DNA of 64,000 nt from assembly GCA_003240755.1 (NCBI GenBank), contig QFNF01000007.1, positions 62,001 to 126,000 of the forward strand, read 5' to 3'. Below the pieces are notes generated by a model that worked only from the letters and a program-made list of their open reading frames with translations, was not told where the DNA came from and made no database searches. Below, piece by piece: positions 51,177 through 59,180 of the stretch. The position numbers and the translations under genes were made by a program. This stretch comes from Sphingomonas hengshuiensis (GTDB taxonomy: Bacteria; Pseudomonadota; Alphaproteobacteria; Sphingomonadales; Sphingomonadaceae). Positions within the stretch are counted from its first letter, which is position 1. Each line of letters opens with the position of its first letter.

Positions 51177-53621
51177 ATGCGCATCGGTGCCTGTCTGGTC
51201 GCCCTCCTGCTCGCCTCCACCGCCCCGGCACAGGAGCCGGGCACCTATCACCGCGCACCCGATGCGATCGCGCGGATCCTCGAGGCGCCGCCGACCCCGG
51301 CGGTGGCGGTCAGTCCCGATCACCGCACGCTCGCCATCCTCGGCCGCGAAAACCTGCCGAGCATCGCCAATCTGTCGAAGCCGATCCTGCGCCTGGCGGG
51401 CTATCGCATCGATCCGGCGACCAACGGGCAGGCGGAGATGCGGGTCCAGTGGCTCGATGCGCTCGGTTTCAAGGATATCGCGACCGGGCGCACCGTGCAG
51501 GTGCAACTGCCCACCGGCACGCGCTTCGCCGCGCCTGACTGGTCGCCCGACGGCGCGCGGCTCGCCTTCTATGCGCAGGAGCCGGACGGGCTGTCGCTGT
51601 GGATCGCCGAACGCAGCGGCGCCGCGCGGCGGGTCGCAAGCGGACTGAACGGCACCTTTGGCACCCCGTTCGCATGGACGCCCGACAGCCAGGCGCTGAT
51701 CGCCTATATGGTCCCGACCGGTCGCGGAGCGGCGCCCGTCGCCACCACCATCCCGGCCGGGCCGGTGGTACAGGAAAGCATGGGCCGGGTATCGGCGGCG
51801 CGCACCTATGAGGATCTGCTGCGCAACCGCCATGACGAGGCGCTGTTCGACCATTATTTCACCGGGCAGCTCGTGCGGATCGATATCGCCGGCACCGCGC
51901 GCCCGATCGGGCAGCCGGGGCTCATCACCGATTTCAGCGTATCGCCCGATGGCCGCTACCTGCTGACCGCGCGGTTGAAGCGGCCCTATTCCTACCTGCT
52001 GCCGGCCGGCTATTTCCCGACCGAGATCGCGGTGTCCACGATCGACGGGCAACCGGTAAGGACGCTGGTCGACCGGCCGCTCGCCGACGACCTGCCGGTC
52101 GATTTCGATGCGACGGTGAAGGGCCCGCGCGAGGCGGAATGGCGGGCCGATGCGCCCGCGACGCTGGTATGGGCCGAAGCGCTGGACGGCGGCGATCCCA
52201 AGGCGAAGGTCGCGTTCCACGACCGCATCCTGATGCAGCCCGCGCCGTTTTCGGCGGCCCCGGTCGAACTGGCGCAGACGCCCGCACGCTACGGCGGCAT
52301 CCTGTGGGGCAATGACGATTTCGCGCTGGTCGTCGACCGCGAATGGCGGACGCGGACCGAGCATCGCATCGGCGTGGCCCCGGCGCGACCGGGCCAGACG
52401 CGCGCGCTGCTGACGCGAAACTATCAGGACCAGTATGGCGATCCCGGCCTGCCGATGACCGAGGAGAATGCCGCGGGCAAGCCGGTGATGCGGTTCACCC
52501 CGGCACGCGACGCGGTGTACGTGACCGGCGATGGCGCGACCAAGGCCGGCGCCTTTCCGTTCCTTGCCACCATGCCGGTTGCCGGCGGCGGGCAGAAGCG
52601 GTTGTGGACCGCGCAGGCCCCCTATTACGAGACGGTCGTCGCCCTTCTCGACGACAGGGGCGAACGGATGCTGACCCGGCGGGAGAGTGCGAAGCTCGCC
52701 CCCAATTACATGCTGCGCACCGTACGGGGCGGGAAGGCGCGTCCGATCACCGACTTCGCCGATCCCGCGCCGGTATTTGCCGGCGTCCGGCAGCAGACGA
52801 TCACCTATAACCGTGCCGACGGCCTGCCGCTGTCGGGGTCGCTGTATCTGCCCGCCGGGTACGACGCGAAGCGCGACGGGCCGCTGCCGACGCTGCTATG
52901 GGCCTACCCGGCCGAATATACCGATGCGAAGGTCGCCGGGCAGACGGTGGACCAGGGCAATCGCTTCGTCCGGCCACGCGGGATCAGCCACCTGTTCCTG
53001 CTGACGCAGGGCTATGCGATCCTCGACAACCCGGCGATGCCGATCATCGGCGAGGGCGGGGCGGAGGCCAACGACACCTATGTCAAGCAGTTGCGCGAGG
53101 ATGCGCAGGCGGCGGTCGATGCGGTGGTCAGGCTGGGCGTCGGCGACCGGACCCGCATGGCGGTGGGCGGGCACAGCTATGGCGCGTTCATGACCGCCAA
53201 TCTGCTGGCGCACACCGACCTGTTCCGTGCCGGCATCGCCCGCTCGGGCGCGTATAACCGCACGCTGACCCCGTTCGGGTTCCAGGCCGAACAGCGCACC
53301 TATTGGCAGGCGACGCCGACCTATACCGAAATGAGCCCGTTCACCTATGCCGACCGGATCAAAGAACCGATCCTGCTGATCCATGGCGCGGCGGACGACA
53401 ATAGCGGCACCTTCCCGATCCAGTCGGAGCGGATGTACGCGGCATTGAAGGGCAACGGCGCGACGGTCCGCTATGTGGTGCTGCCCAACGAGGCGCATGG
53501 CTATCGTGCGCTCGAATCGACAAGCGAGACGTTGTGGCAGATGACCGACTGGCTCGACCGCTATGTGAAGCCCAAGGCCGCCACGACGCCCGCCGCCACG
53601 ACGCCCGCCGCGGGGCAATAG
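51177..53621 (+). CDS. S9 family prolyl-oligopeptidase-like serine peptidase
   Basis: This 814-residue exported protein starts with a signal peptide (ACLVALLLASTAPAQ, cleavage near residue 19). It has an N-terminal beta-propeller (about 40-520) and a C-terminal alpha/beta-hydrolase domain with GGHSYGAFMTANLLAHTD (nucleophile Ser, about residue 662), ADDNSGTFPIQ (Asp, about 740) and NEAHGYR (His, about 775). It looks like the glutamyl-endopeptidase-like S9 branch common in sphingomonads; likely periplasmic peptide degradation. AAGGGG lies six bases before the ATG. Confidence 0.9.
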   Translation: MRIGACLVALLLASTAPAQEPGTYHRAPDAIARILEAPPTPAVAVSPDHRTLAILGRENLPSIANLSKPILRLAGYRIDPATNGQAEMRVQWLDALGFKDIATGRTVQVQLPTGTRFAAPDWSPDGARLAFYAQEPDGLSLWIAERSGAARRVASGLNGTFGTPFAWTPDSQALIAYMVPTGRGAAPVATTIPAGPVVQESMGRVSAARTYEDLLRNRHDEALFDHYFTGQLVRIDIAGTARPIGQPGLITDFSVSPDGRYLLTARLKRPYSYLLPAGYFPTEIAVSTIDGQPVRTLVDRPLADDLPVDFDATVKGPREAEWRADAPATLVWAEALDGGDPKAKVAFHDRILMQPAPFSAAPVELAQTPARYGGILWGNDDFALVVDREWRTRTEHRIGVAPARPGQTRALLTRNYQDQYGDPGLPMTEENAAGKPVMRFTPARDAVYVTGDGATKAGAFPFLATMPVAGGGQKRLWTAQAPYYETVVALLDDRGERMLTRRESAKLAPNYMLRTVRGGKARPITDFADPAPVFAGVRQQTITYNRADGLPLSGSLYLPAGYDAKRDGPLPTLLWAYPAEYTDAKVAGQTVDQGNRFVRPRGISHLFLLTQGYAILDNPAMPIIGEGGAEANDTYVKQLREDAQAAVDAVVRLGVGDRTRMAVGGHSYGAFMTANLLAHTDLFRAGIARSGAYNRTLTPFGFQAEQRTYWQATPTYTEMSPFTYADRIKEPILLIHGAADDNSGTFPIQSERMYAALKGNGATVRYVVLPNEAHGYRALESTSETLWQMTDWLDRYVKPKAATTPAATTPAAGQ

Positions 53622-53664
53622 CCGCGCCGCTTGCCAAAGGCGCGGCGGCGGGGGATGCAGGGGC

Positions 53665-54345
53665 ATGTTCGCCCTCCTGATCGCCGCCGCGCTGTTCGCG
53701 CCGTCCCCACCGCCCGAGGCGGAGAAGCGGCTGATGCTGACCGGGTTCGACCGGGTGCGGATCGACGGCCCGTTCAGCGTGACCGTGACCGCAGGGTCGT
53801 CGGCGTCGGGACGGGTCGTCGGCGATCCCGCCGCGATCGATGCGGTACAGGTCCGGGTCGACGGGCAGACGCTGGTCGTCACCCCGACGCGCGACGATCG
53901 CGGTCGCCCGGCACAGGCCTCGGCGCGACCGCTCGCCATCGAGGTGTCGAGCGACCGGATCGTCGGTGCGGCGGTACGCGGGGCGGGGCGGTTGCGGGTC
54001 GATCGCATGGCGGGCCCCCGCGTCGACGTCGCGCTGACCGGCGACGGCACGATCGAGGTCGGCATGATCGACACCGCGCAGTTCAGCGCGATGGTGATCG
54101 GCGCGGGCAAGCTGACGCTGGCGGGGCGCGGCGGGCAGGGGCGCTTCATGGTCAACGGCCCCGGCACGGTCGATGCCGCTAATCTCGCGATCGACACGCT
54201 GCTGGTGCGCAGCGAGGGTGCGGGCGGCGGCGCCTATCGCGCGCGCTATACCGCCGACGTGACCGCGCTGGGATCGGGCGCGGTCCGTGTCGAGGGGACG
54301 CCCAGATGCCGGACGCAGGGGACGGCGACGGTGCGCTGCGGGTAG
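53665..54345 (+). CDS. GIN (DUF2807) domain-containing auto-transporter adhesin-like protein
   Basis: This 226-residue protein has a short signal peptide (LLIAAALFAPSP) and a head_GIN_1 (DUF2807) repetitive beta-helix: LTGFDRVRIDGPFSVTVTAG near the start and repeated T/G-rich strands such as TGDGTIEVGM and GAGKLTLAG. It ends in ALGSGAVRVEGTPRCRTQGTATVRCG with a Cys pair. Secreted beta-helix, function unknown. It follows the peptidase gene after 43 bases and may be co-transcribed. Confidence 0.82.
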   Translation: MFALLIAAALFAPSPPPEAEKRLMLTGFDRVRIDGPFSVTVTAGSSASGRVVGDPAAIDAVQVRVDGQTLVVTPTRDDRGRPAQASARPLAIEVSSDRIVGAAVRGAGRLRVDRMAGPRVDVALTGDGTIEVGMIDTAQFSAMVIGAGKLTLAGRGGQGRFMVNGPGTVDAANLAIDTLLVRSEGAGGGAYRARYTADVTALGSGAVRVEGTPRCRTQGTATVRCG

Positions 54346-54353
54346 TTCCGCTT

Positions 54354-54448
54354 CGTCATTCCCGCGAAGTCTGGGATCCATAGACGCCAACGCTGCGACG
54401 GGATCGCGACGTCAGCATGTATGGATTCCCGCCTGCGCGGGAATGACG
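54354..54448. repeat. Palindromic repeat copy B
   Basis: A 95-base element with ends CGTCATTCCCGCG and CGCGGGAATGACG, as in copy A, with CCATAGACGC following the left stem; the left inner arm is degenerate (GAAGTCTGGGATCC). It occupies the convergent gap between the DUF2807 gene and the old yellow enzyme gene. Confidence 0.9.
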
Positions 54449-54459
54449 GACGGGTTCGG

Positions 54460-55551
54460 TCAGGCGACTTCGCGTGCCAGCGTCGGATAGTCGGTATATC
54501 CTTCCGCCCCGTGCGAATACCATGTCGCCATGTCGTCCTTGTTGAGCGACACCCCCCGTTCCAGCCGCGCGGGCAGGTCGGGATTGGCGAGGAACGGCCG
54601 GCCGAAGGCGATGGCGTCGGCGATGCCGCCGTCCAGCTCGGCCTGCGCCCTTGCGCCGTCATAGTCCTGGTTCAGCACCAGCGGGCCGGCAAAGACCTTG
54701 CGGATCTCGGGCGAGACGCGCGGCTGGGTCGCGCTGCCGAAGGTGCCGTCGGGGCCGGGTTCGCGCAGTTCGAGGAAGCCGATGCCCTTGTCCGACAGCA
54801 GCCTTGCCGCGGGCACGAACACGGATGCCGGATCGCTGTCGATCACGCCCTGCGTATCGCCATTGGGCGAGAAACGGACCGAGGTGCGCCCGGCACCGAC
54901 TTCGCCAATCAGCCGGTCGACGACCTCGCCGAGCAGGCGGATGCGGTTTTCCGGGCTGCCGCCATAGGCGTCGTCGCGGTGATTGGCACCGTCGCGCAGG
55001 AACTGGTCGATCAGATAGCCATTGGCGGCATGCAACTGCACCCCGTCGAACCCGGCGGCCTTCGCATTGCGCGCGGCACGCGAATAATCGTCGAGAACGC
55101 GGGCGATATCGTCCGGCGTCGCCGCGCGCGCGGCCTCGTACGGCTTCTTGCCGTCATAGGTATGCGCCTTGCCCGGCGCGGTCGTGACCGACGACGACAA
55201 TGGTGCCGCACCGTCCAGATAGTCGGGATGGACCACCCGGCCCATGTGCCACAACTGCGTCACGATCCGTCCGCCGGCGGCATGGACCGCGTCGGTGATC
55301 GGCTTCCACGCCTCTACCTGTTCGTCGGTCCACAGCCCCGGCGCGAACGGCCAGCCCAGCCCTTCGCGGCTGATACCGGTCCCTTCCGAAATCAGCAGCC
55401 CGGCCGAGGCGCGCTGTGCATAATAATCGGCCATGATCGCGGTCGGGACATGCGCACGCGTTGCGCGCCCGCGGGTCAGCGGCGCCATCAGCACGCGGTT
55501 GGGCGCAGCGATATCCCCCAGGGCAATCGGATCGAACAGGCTGGGCATCAT
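54460..55551 (-). CDS. Alkene reductase, old yellow enzyme family
   Basis: This 363-residue FMN enzyme contains NRVLMAPLTRGRA, QLWHMGRVVHPDYL, DGVQLHAANGYLIDQFLRDGANHRDDAYGGSPENRIRLL (active-site His-Ala-Ala-Asn and Tyr region), VRFSPNG and DAIAFGRPFLANPDLPARL. Such enzymes reduce activated C=C bonds (enals, nitro-esters, maleimides) with NADPH. GGAG six bases before ATG 55551 sets the start. It is convergent with the DUF2807 gene and divergent from the EamA exporter gene. Confidence 0.94.
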   Translation of the reverse strand: MMPSLFDPIALGDIAAPNRVLMAPLTRGRATRAHVPTAIMADYYAQRASAGLLISEGTGISREGLGWPFAPGLWTDEQVEAWKPITDAVHAAGGRIVTQLWHMGRVVHPDYLDGAAPLSSSVTTAPGKAHTYDGKKPYEAARAATPDDIARVLDDYSRAARNAKAAGFDGVQLHAANGYLIDQFLRDGANHRDDAYGGSPENRIRLLGEVVDRLIGEVGAGRTSVRFSPNGDTQGVIDSDPASVFVPAARLLSDKGIGFLELREPGPDGTFGSATQPRVSPEIRKVFAGPLVLNQDYDGARAQAELDGGIADAIAFGRPFLANPDLPARLERGVSLNKDDMATWYSHGAEGYTDYPTLAREVA

Positions 55552-55615
55552 ACGAAACTCCTGCAGCCTGCGGGAATACAGGCGACGCCGAAAAGATAGG
55601 GCGGTAGGGGAGCCC

Positions 55616-56518
55616 ATGCAGCCGGTACCGCCTGAAACAAAAAATATCCCGCCGCAAAGAACGCCGCGCGGCGCCGTGATCGCCGTCATCCTCGCCAATA
55701 TCGCGCTGGCGTTCGGGCCATGGTTCGTGCGCACGGCCGATACCGGGCCGGTGGCGGCCGGATTCTGGCGGATCGCCCTCGCGCTGCCGGTGCTGCTGGC
55801 GGTGGCGGCGTGGACCGATCGCCGGGCGATGGTGCGCGCCGGATCGCTCATGGTGCCGCTGCTGGTCGGCGGCCTCGCCTTTGCCGCCGATCTGGGCGCG
55901 TGGCATGTCGGCATCCGCCGCACGACGCTGGCCAATGCGACGCTGTTCGGCAATTGCGCGGTGCTGATCTTTCCGATCTATGGCTTCATCGCCATGCGGC
56001 GCTGGCCGACCCGGGCGCAGGGACTGGCGCTGCTGCTGGCGGCGATCGGCGGCATGTTGCTGCTCGGCCGCTCCGCCGAACTGTCGTCGCGCAACCTGGC
56101 GGGGGATCTGTTCTGCCTGTTCGCGGGCGTCCTCTATGCCGTCTATTTCATCGCGATGCGCGGCGTGCGCCGGACGATGGCGCCGCTGCCCGCTCTCGCG
56201 CTGTCCAGCCTGGCCGGCGTGCTGCCGCTGCTGTTGCTCGCCATGGCGCTGGGCGAGCGGATCGTGCCGCACGACTGGACGCCGCTGCTGGCGCTGGCGC
56301 TGGTCAGCCAGATCGCGGGGCAGGGGCTGATGATCTATGCGCTCGGCCATCTCAGCCCGCTGGTCGTCGGCCTTGCCCTGCTGCTGCAGCCGCTGGTCGG
56401 GGGCACGATCGGCTGGGCGGCCTATGGCGAACGGCTGGGACCGGTCGACGCGGCGGGAGCGGTGCTGGTCGCGGCGGCGCTGGCCATCGTCAGCGCGCGC
56501 CGATCGCCGGAAAGATAG
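55616..56518 (+). CDS. EamA/DMT family transporter
   Basis: This 300-residue membrane protein has ten predicted helices in two EamA repeats: FVRTADTGPVAAGFWRIALALP and GLAFAADLGAWHVGIRRTTLANATLFGNCAVL in the first, ALVSQIAGQGLMIYALGHLSPLVVGLALLLQPLVGG in the second. DMT exporters carry metabolites or amino acids; the substrate is unknown. AGGGGAG before ATG 55616 supports the start. It is convergent with the aminotransferase gene (1-base gap). Confidence 0.9.
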   Translation: MQPVPPETKNIPPQRTPRGAVIAVILANIALAFGPWFVRTADTGPVAAGFWRIALALPVLLAVAAWTDRRAMVRAGSLMVPLLVGGLAFAADLGAWHVGIRRTTLANATLFGNCAVLIFPIYGFIAMRRWPTRAQGLALLLAAIGGMLLLGRSAELSSRNLAGDLFCLFAGVLYAVYFIAMRGVRRTMAPLPALALSSLAGVLPLLLLAMALGERIVPHDWTPLLALALVSQIAGQGLMIYALGHLSPLVVGLALLLQPLVGGTIGWAAYGERLGPVDAAGAVLVAAALAIVSARRSPER

Positions 56519-56519
56519 C

Positions 56520-57710
56520 TCAGGCGATGCCGGCGCGGCCCAGATCGGCCAGCGCCTCGCCGAAGCGGGCGATGTCGCCGGGGGCGAAACCGGCGATGTT
56601 GATGCGGCCGGACCCCGCCATGTAGATGCCGTGCGTCGCGCGCAGCCATTCGATCTGCGCGGGCGTCAGCGGCAGCGTGGCGAACATGCCCTTGCCGTTG
56701 GCCAGCGGGGCCAGATCGACCGATCCCGCCCGTCCCAGCGCCGCCAGTTCGCCGCGCAGCCGCTGCAGCCGGGTGCGCAGCGCGTCGAGTTCGCCGCGCC
56801 AGTCGGCGGCGAGGCGTTCGTTCTCCAGCACGATCCGCACCGCGGCGGCGCCATGGTCGGGCGGCATCGACCAGTTGGCGCGCGCCAGCGCCAGCAGGTT
56901 CGACAGCACGATCTCGCGGGCGTCGCCGTCGGGCGCGGTCGCCCACAAGGCGCCGGTGCGTTCGCGGTACAGCCCGAAATTCTTGTCGCACGAATAGGCG
57001 ACGAGGCCGAACGGTACGGCATCGATCACGGTACGCGTGCCCGCCCCGTCGCGTTCCATGTCGTCGCCCAGCCCCTGATAGGCGAGGTCGATGAACGGCA
57101 CGAGCCGGCTGTCGGCGATGGCGGCGGCGATCACGCGCCAGTCGTCGGCGGTCGGATCGATCCCCATCGGGTTGTGGCAGCAGCCGTGGAGCAGGATCGC
57201 GTCGCCCGCCTCGGCCTGGCCGATCGCGGCGCGGATCGCGGACAGGTCGATGGTCTGCGCCGCCGTGTCGAACATGGCGTGGGGCACCACGACGATCCCG
57301 GCGGCGGCAAAGACCGGCGCGTGGTTGGCCCAGCTCGGCTGGCCGATCAGGATGCGGCGGACCCCGGCCTTGGCCAGCAGCTCCGCGCCCAGCCGCAGCG
57401 CGCCGGTGCCGCCCGGCGTCTGCAGCCCGCAGCGGCGTTCGGCGGGAAGGGTACGGCCGAACACCAGCGGTTCGAGCAGCGCGACGAAGCCCTTGTCACC
57501 CTCCGGCCCCAGATACGCCTTGCTGTCCTGCGTTGCGATCAGGCGCATTTCGGCCTGCTTCACCGCCTGCATCACCGGGGTGTGGCCGTGGTCGTCGCGA
57601 AACACGCCGACGCCGAGGTCGATCTTGTGCGCGCGCGGATCGGCGCGAAACGCGCCGATCAGGCGCAGCAAGGAGTCGGCGGGCTGGGCGACCAGCGAAC
57701 GAAACGGCAT
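56520..57710 (-). CDS. Aromatic amino acid aminotransferase
   Basis: This 396-residue class I aminotransferase contains KAYLGPEGDKGFVALLEPLVFG, QTPGGTGALRLGAELLAKAG, LLHGCCHNPMGIDPT, PFIDLAYQGLGDDMERD and VAYSCDKNFGLYRERTGAL, where the SCDKNF Lys binds pyridoxal phosphate (about residue 247). This is the aspartate/tyrosine aminotransferase (TyrB-like) group, which finishes phenylalanine and tyrosine synthesis. GGGG before ATG 57710 fits the start. Confidence 0.92.
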   Translation of the reverse strand: MPFRSLVAQPADSLLRLIGAFRADPRAHKIDLGVGVFRDDHGHTPVMQAVKQAEMRLIATQDSKAYLGPEGDKGFVALLEPLVFGRTLPAERRCGLQTPGGTGALRLGAELLAKAGVRRILIGQPSWANHAPVFAAAGIVVVPHAMFDTAAQTIDLSAIRAAIGQAEAGDAILLHGCCHNPMGIDPTADDWRVIAAAIADSRLVPFIDLAYQGLGDDMERDGAGTRTVIDAVPFGLVAYSCDKNFGLYRERTGALWATAPDGDAREIVLSNLLALARANWSMPPDHGAAAVRIVLENERLAADWRGELDALRTRLQRLRGELAALGRAGSVDLAPLANGKGMFATLPLTPAQIEWLRATHGIYMAGSGRINIAGFAPGDIARFGEALADLGRAGIA

Positions 57711-57802
57711 GAACATCCCCGAAATGGCGGTAACGCCGCGCCTATAGGCCGATCGATGCGGCGAAGGCAGGCCAAAACGGCGTACTGCTTTCGGACGATC
57801 GC

Positions 57803-58060
57803 CTATCCGTCCCGGCGCGCGGCCAGATAGCGTTCCAGATCGTCGCTGCCGCCGATGCGCTCGCCATCGATGAACACCTGCGGCGTGGTATCGACGCCCT
57901 GTTCGGCCTTGAACGCATCGACCTCCTCGCGCGAGCGCAGGATCCGGTCGTCGACGCGATAGCCGGCGGATTGCAGCAACTGCTTCGCCCGGACGCCGAA
58001 CGGACAAGTGTGATCGGGCAGGACCATGCGATAGAGCGTGGCGTTCGGGGTGTCGGCCAT
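57803..58060 (-). CDS. Glutaredoxin family protein
   Basis: This 85-residue protein contains HTCPFGVRAKQLLQSAGY (a CPFG single-Cys or C-P-F-G active site), DTTPQVFIDGERIGGSDDLERYLA (the TVP-like cis-Pro and glutathione-binding GG-D). It is a thiol-disulfide or Fe-S related protein. ATG 58060 follows AAGGA with a seven-base spacer; the ORF extension to 58096 lacks family sequence. It is divergent from COQ9. Confidence 0.9.
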   Translation of the reverse strand: MADTPNATLYRMVLPDHTCPFGVRAKQLLQSAGYRVDDRILRSREEVDAFKAEQGVDTTPQVFIDGERIGGSDDLERYLAARRDG

Positions 58061-58175
58061 GGCGAAATCCTTACTGGAACAGACGGTCCCCGCCACAGCG
58101 CCCGGAGCGTGCGCAGGTTCCGCCGTTGCCGTTTGCGCCCCTACGCCCTAGCTAGGACCGATGATGGAGGATGCG

Positions 58176-58847
58176 ATGGCCCCGCTGGCACCTGCCGACC
58201 TGACGCTCGACGAACTGCGTGCCGCGCTGGCGCCGCTGGTCGCCGCCAATGCCGCGTTCGACGGCTGGAACGACAAGGCGGTCGAGGCCGCGGCGCAGAC
58301 CTTCGGCGCCGATGCCGATGTCGCGCGGCTGGCCTTTGCCGGCGGCGCGGTGGCCATGATCGATAGCTGGTTCGCCGATATCGACCGGCGGATGGTCGAG
58401 GCGCTGCCGGTCGAGCGGCTGGCGGCGATGAAGATCCGCGAGCGCATCACCGCGCTGGTCGAGGCGCGGCTGGCGGCGGTGGCGGGCGAGCGCGAGGCGC
58501 TGCGCCGTGCGCTGGCGATCCTCGCCATGCCGCAGAATGTCGCGCGGGCGACGCGGCTGGGCTGGCGCACGGTCGACCTGATGTGGCGGCTGGCCGGCGA
58601 TACCGCGACCGATTACAACCATTATACCAAGCGGGCGATGCTGGGGGCGGTCTATGCCGCGACGATCGCGGTGTTCCTCGACGATGAAAGCGGGGGCCAT
58701 GCCGATACCCGCGCGTTCCTGTCGCGGCGGATCGACGGCATCATGCGCTTCGAAAAGTTCAAGGGCCGCATCATCGCATCGCGCGATCCCGAACGGCGGC
58801 TGAGCCTGTCGCGCTTCATCGGGCGACTGCGATATCCGGCGGTGTGA
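58176..58847 (+). CDS. COQ9 family protein
   Basis: This 223-residue protein starts MAPLAPADLTLDELRAALAPLVAANAAFDGWND and contains MPQNVARATRLGWRTVDLMWRLAGDTATDYNHYTKRAMLGAVYAATIAVFLDD and RFEKFKGRI, the conserved core of COQ9. COQ9 is a lipid-binding ubiquinone-synthesis protein. GGAGG with a five-base spacer supports ATG 58176; the ATGs at 58161 and 58164 are alternatives without good spacing. Confidence 0.93.
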   Translation: MAPLAPADLTLDELRAALAPLVAANAAFDGWNDKAVEAAAQTFGADADVARLAFAGGAVAMIDSWFADIDRRMVEALPVERLAAMKIRERITALVEARLAAVAGEREALRRALAILAMPQNVARATRLGWRTVDLMWRLAGDTATDYNHYTKRAMLGAVYAATIAVFLDDESGGHADTRAFLSRRIDGIMRFEKFKGRIIASRDPERRLSLSRFIGRLRYPAV

Positions 58848-58891
58848 CGGATCGCTGCCGGCAAAGAATCCGCTTCCCATGACGCGAGCCT

Positions 58892-58910
58892 ATTGCTAAT
58901 CAATCGCAAT
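58892..58910. promoter_or_regulatory. Putative Fur box at the feoA start
   Basis: ATTGCTAATCAATCGCAAT has perfect ATTGC/GCAAT outer arms, the form of iron-regulator sites in alphaproteobacteria. It ends at the first two bases of the feoA ATG. Confidence 0.6.
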
Positions 58911-59166
58911 GCTGTCGCCCGACCTTCACCTGACCCAGCTTCCCCGCACGTGCCGGGCGACGGTCGCGTCGATCGAATGGGATCGCATGTCGCCGTCCGA
59001 AGCGCGCCGGTTGCGTGAATTCGGACTGGACGAGGGCGTCGATATCGAAATGCTGCACCGCGCGATGCTGGCCGGCGGACCATTGGCCTGCCGGATCGGT
59101 CGCATGACCGTCGCGCTCCGGGCGCATGTCGCGGGCGCGATCCGCGTCGCGCCGCTGGCGGGCTGA
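58909..59166 (+). CDS. feoA: Ferrous iron transport protein A
   Basis: This 85-residue SH3-like protein contains LPRTCRATVASIEWDRMSPSEARRLREFGLDEGVDIEMLHRAM and CRIGRMTVALRAHVAGAIRV, typical of FeoA. FeoA assists FeoB in ferrous iron uptake. The annotated ATG (58909) has no Shine-Dalgarno; instead the putative Fur box covers the position, so the transcript may be leaderless or the start may be further downstream. feoB follows after 14 bases. Confidence 0.88.
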   Translation: MLSPDLHLTQLPRTCRATVASIEWDRMSPSEARRLREFGLDEGVDIEMLHRAMLAGGPLACRIGRMTVALRAHVAGAIRVAPLAG

Positions 59167-59180
59167 CGGCTGACCTTCAC

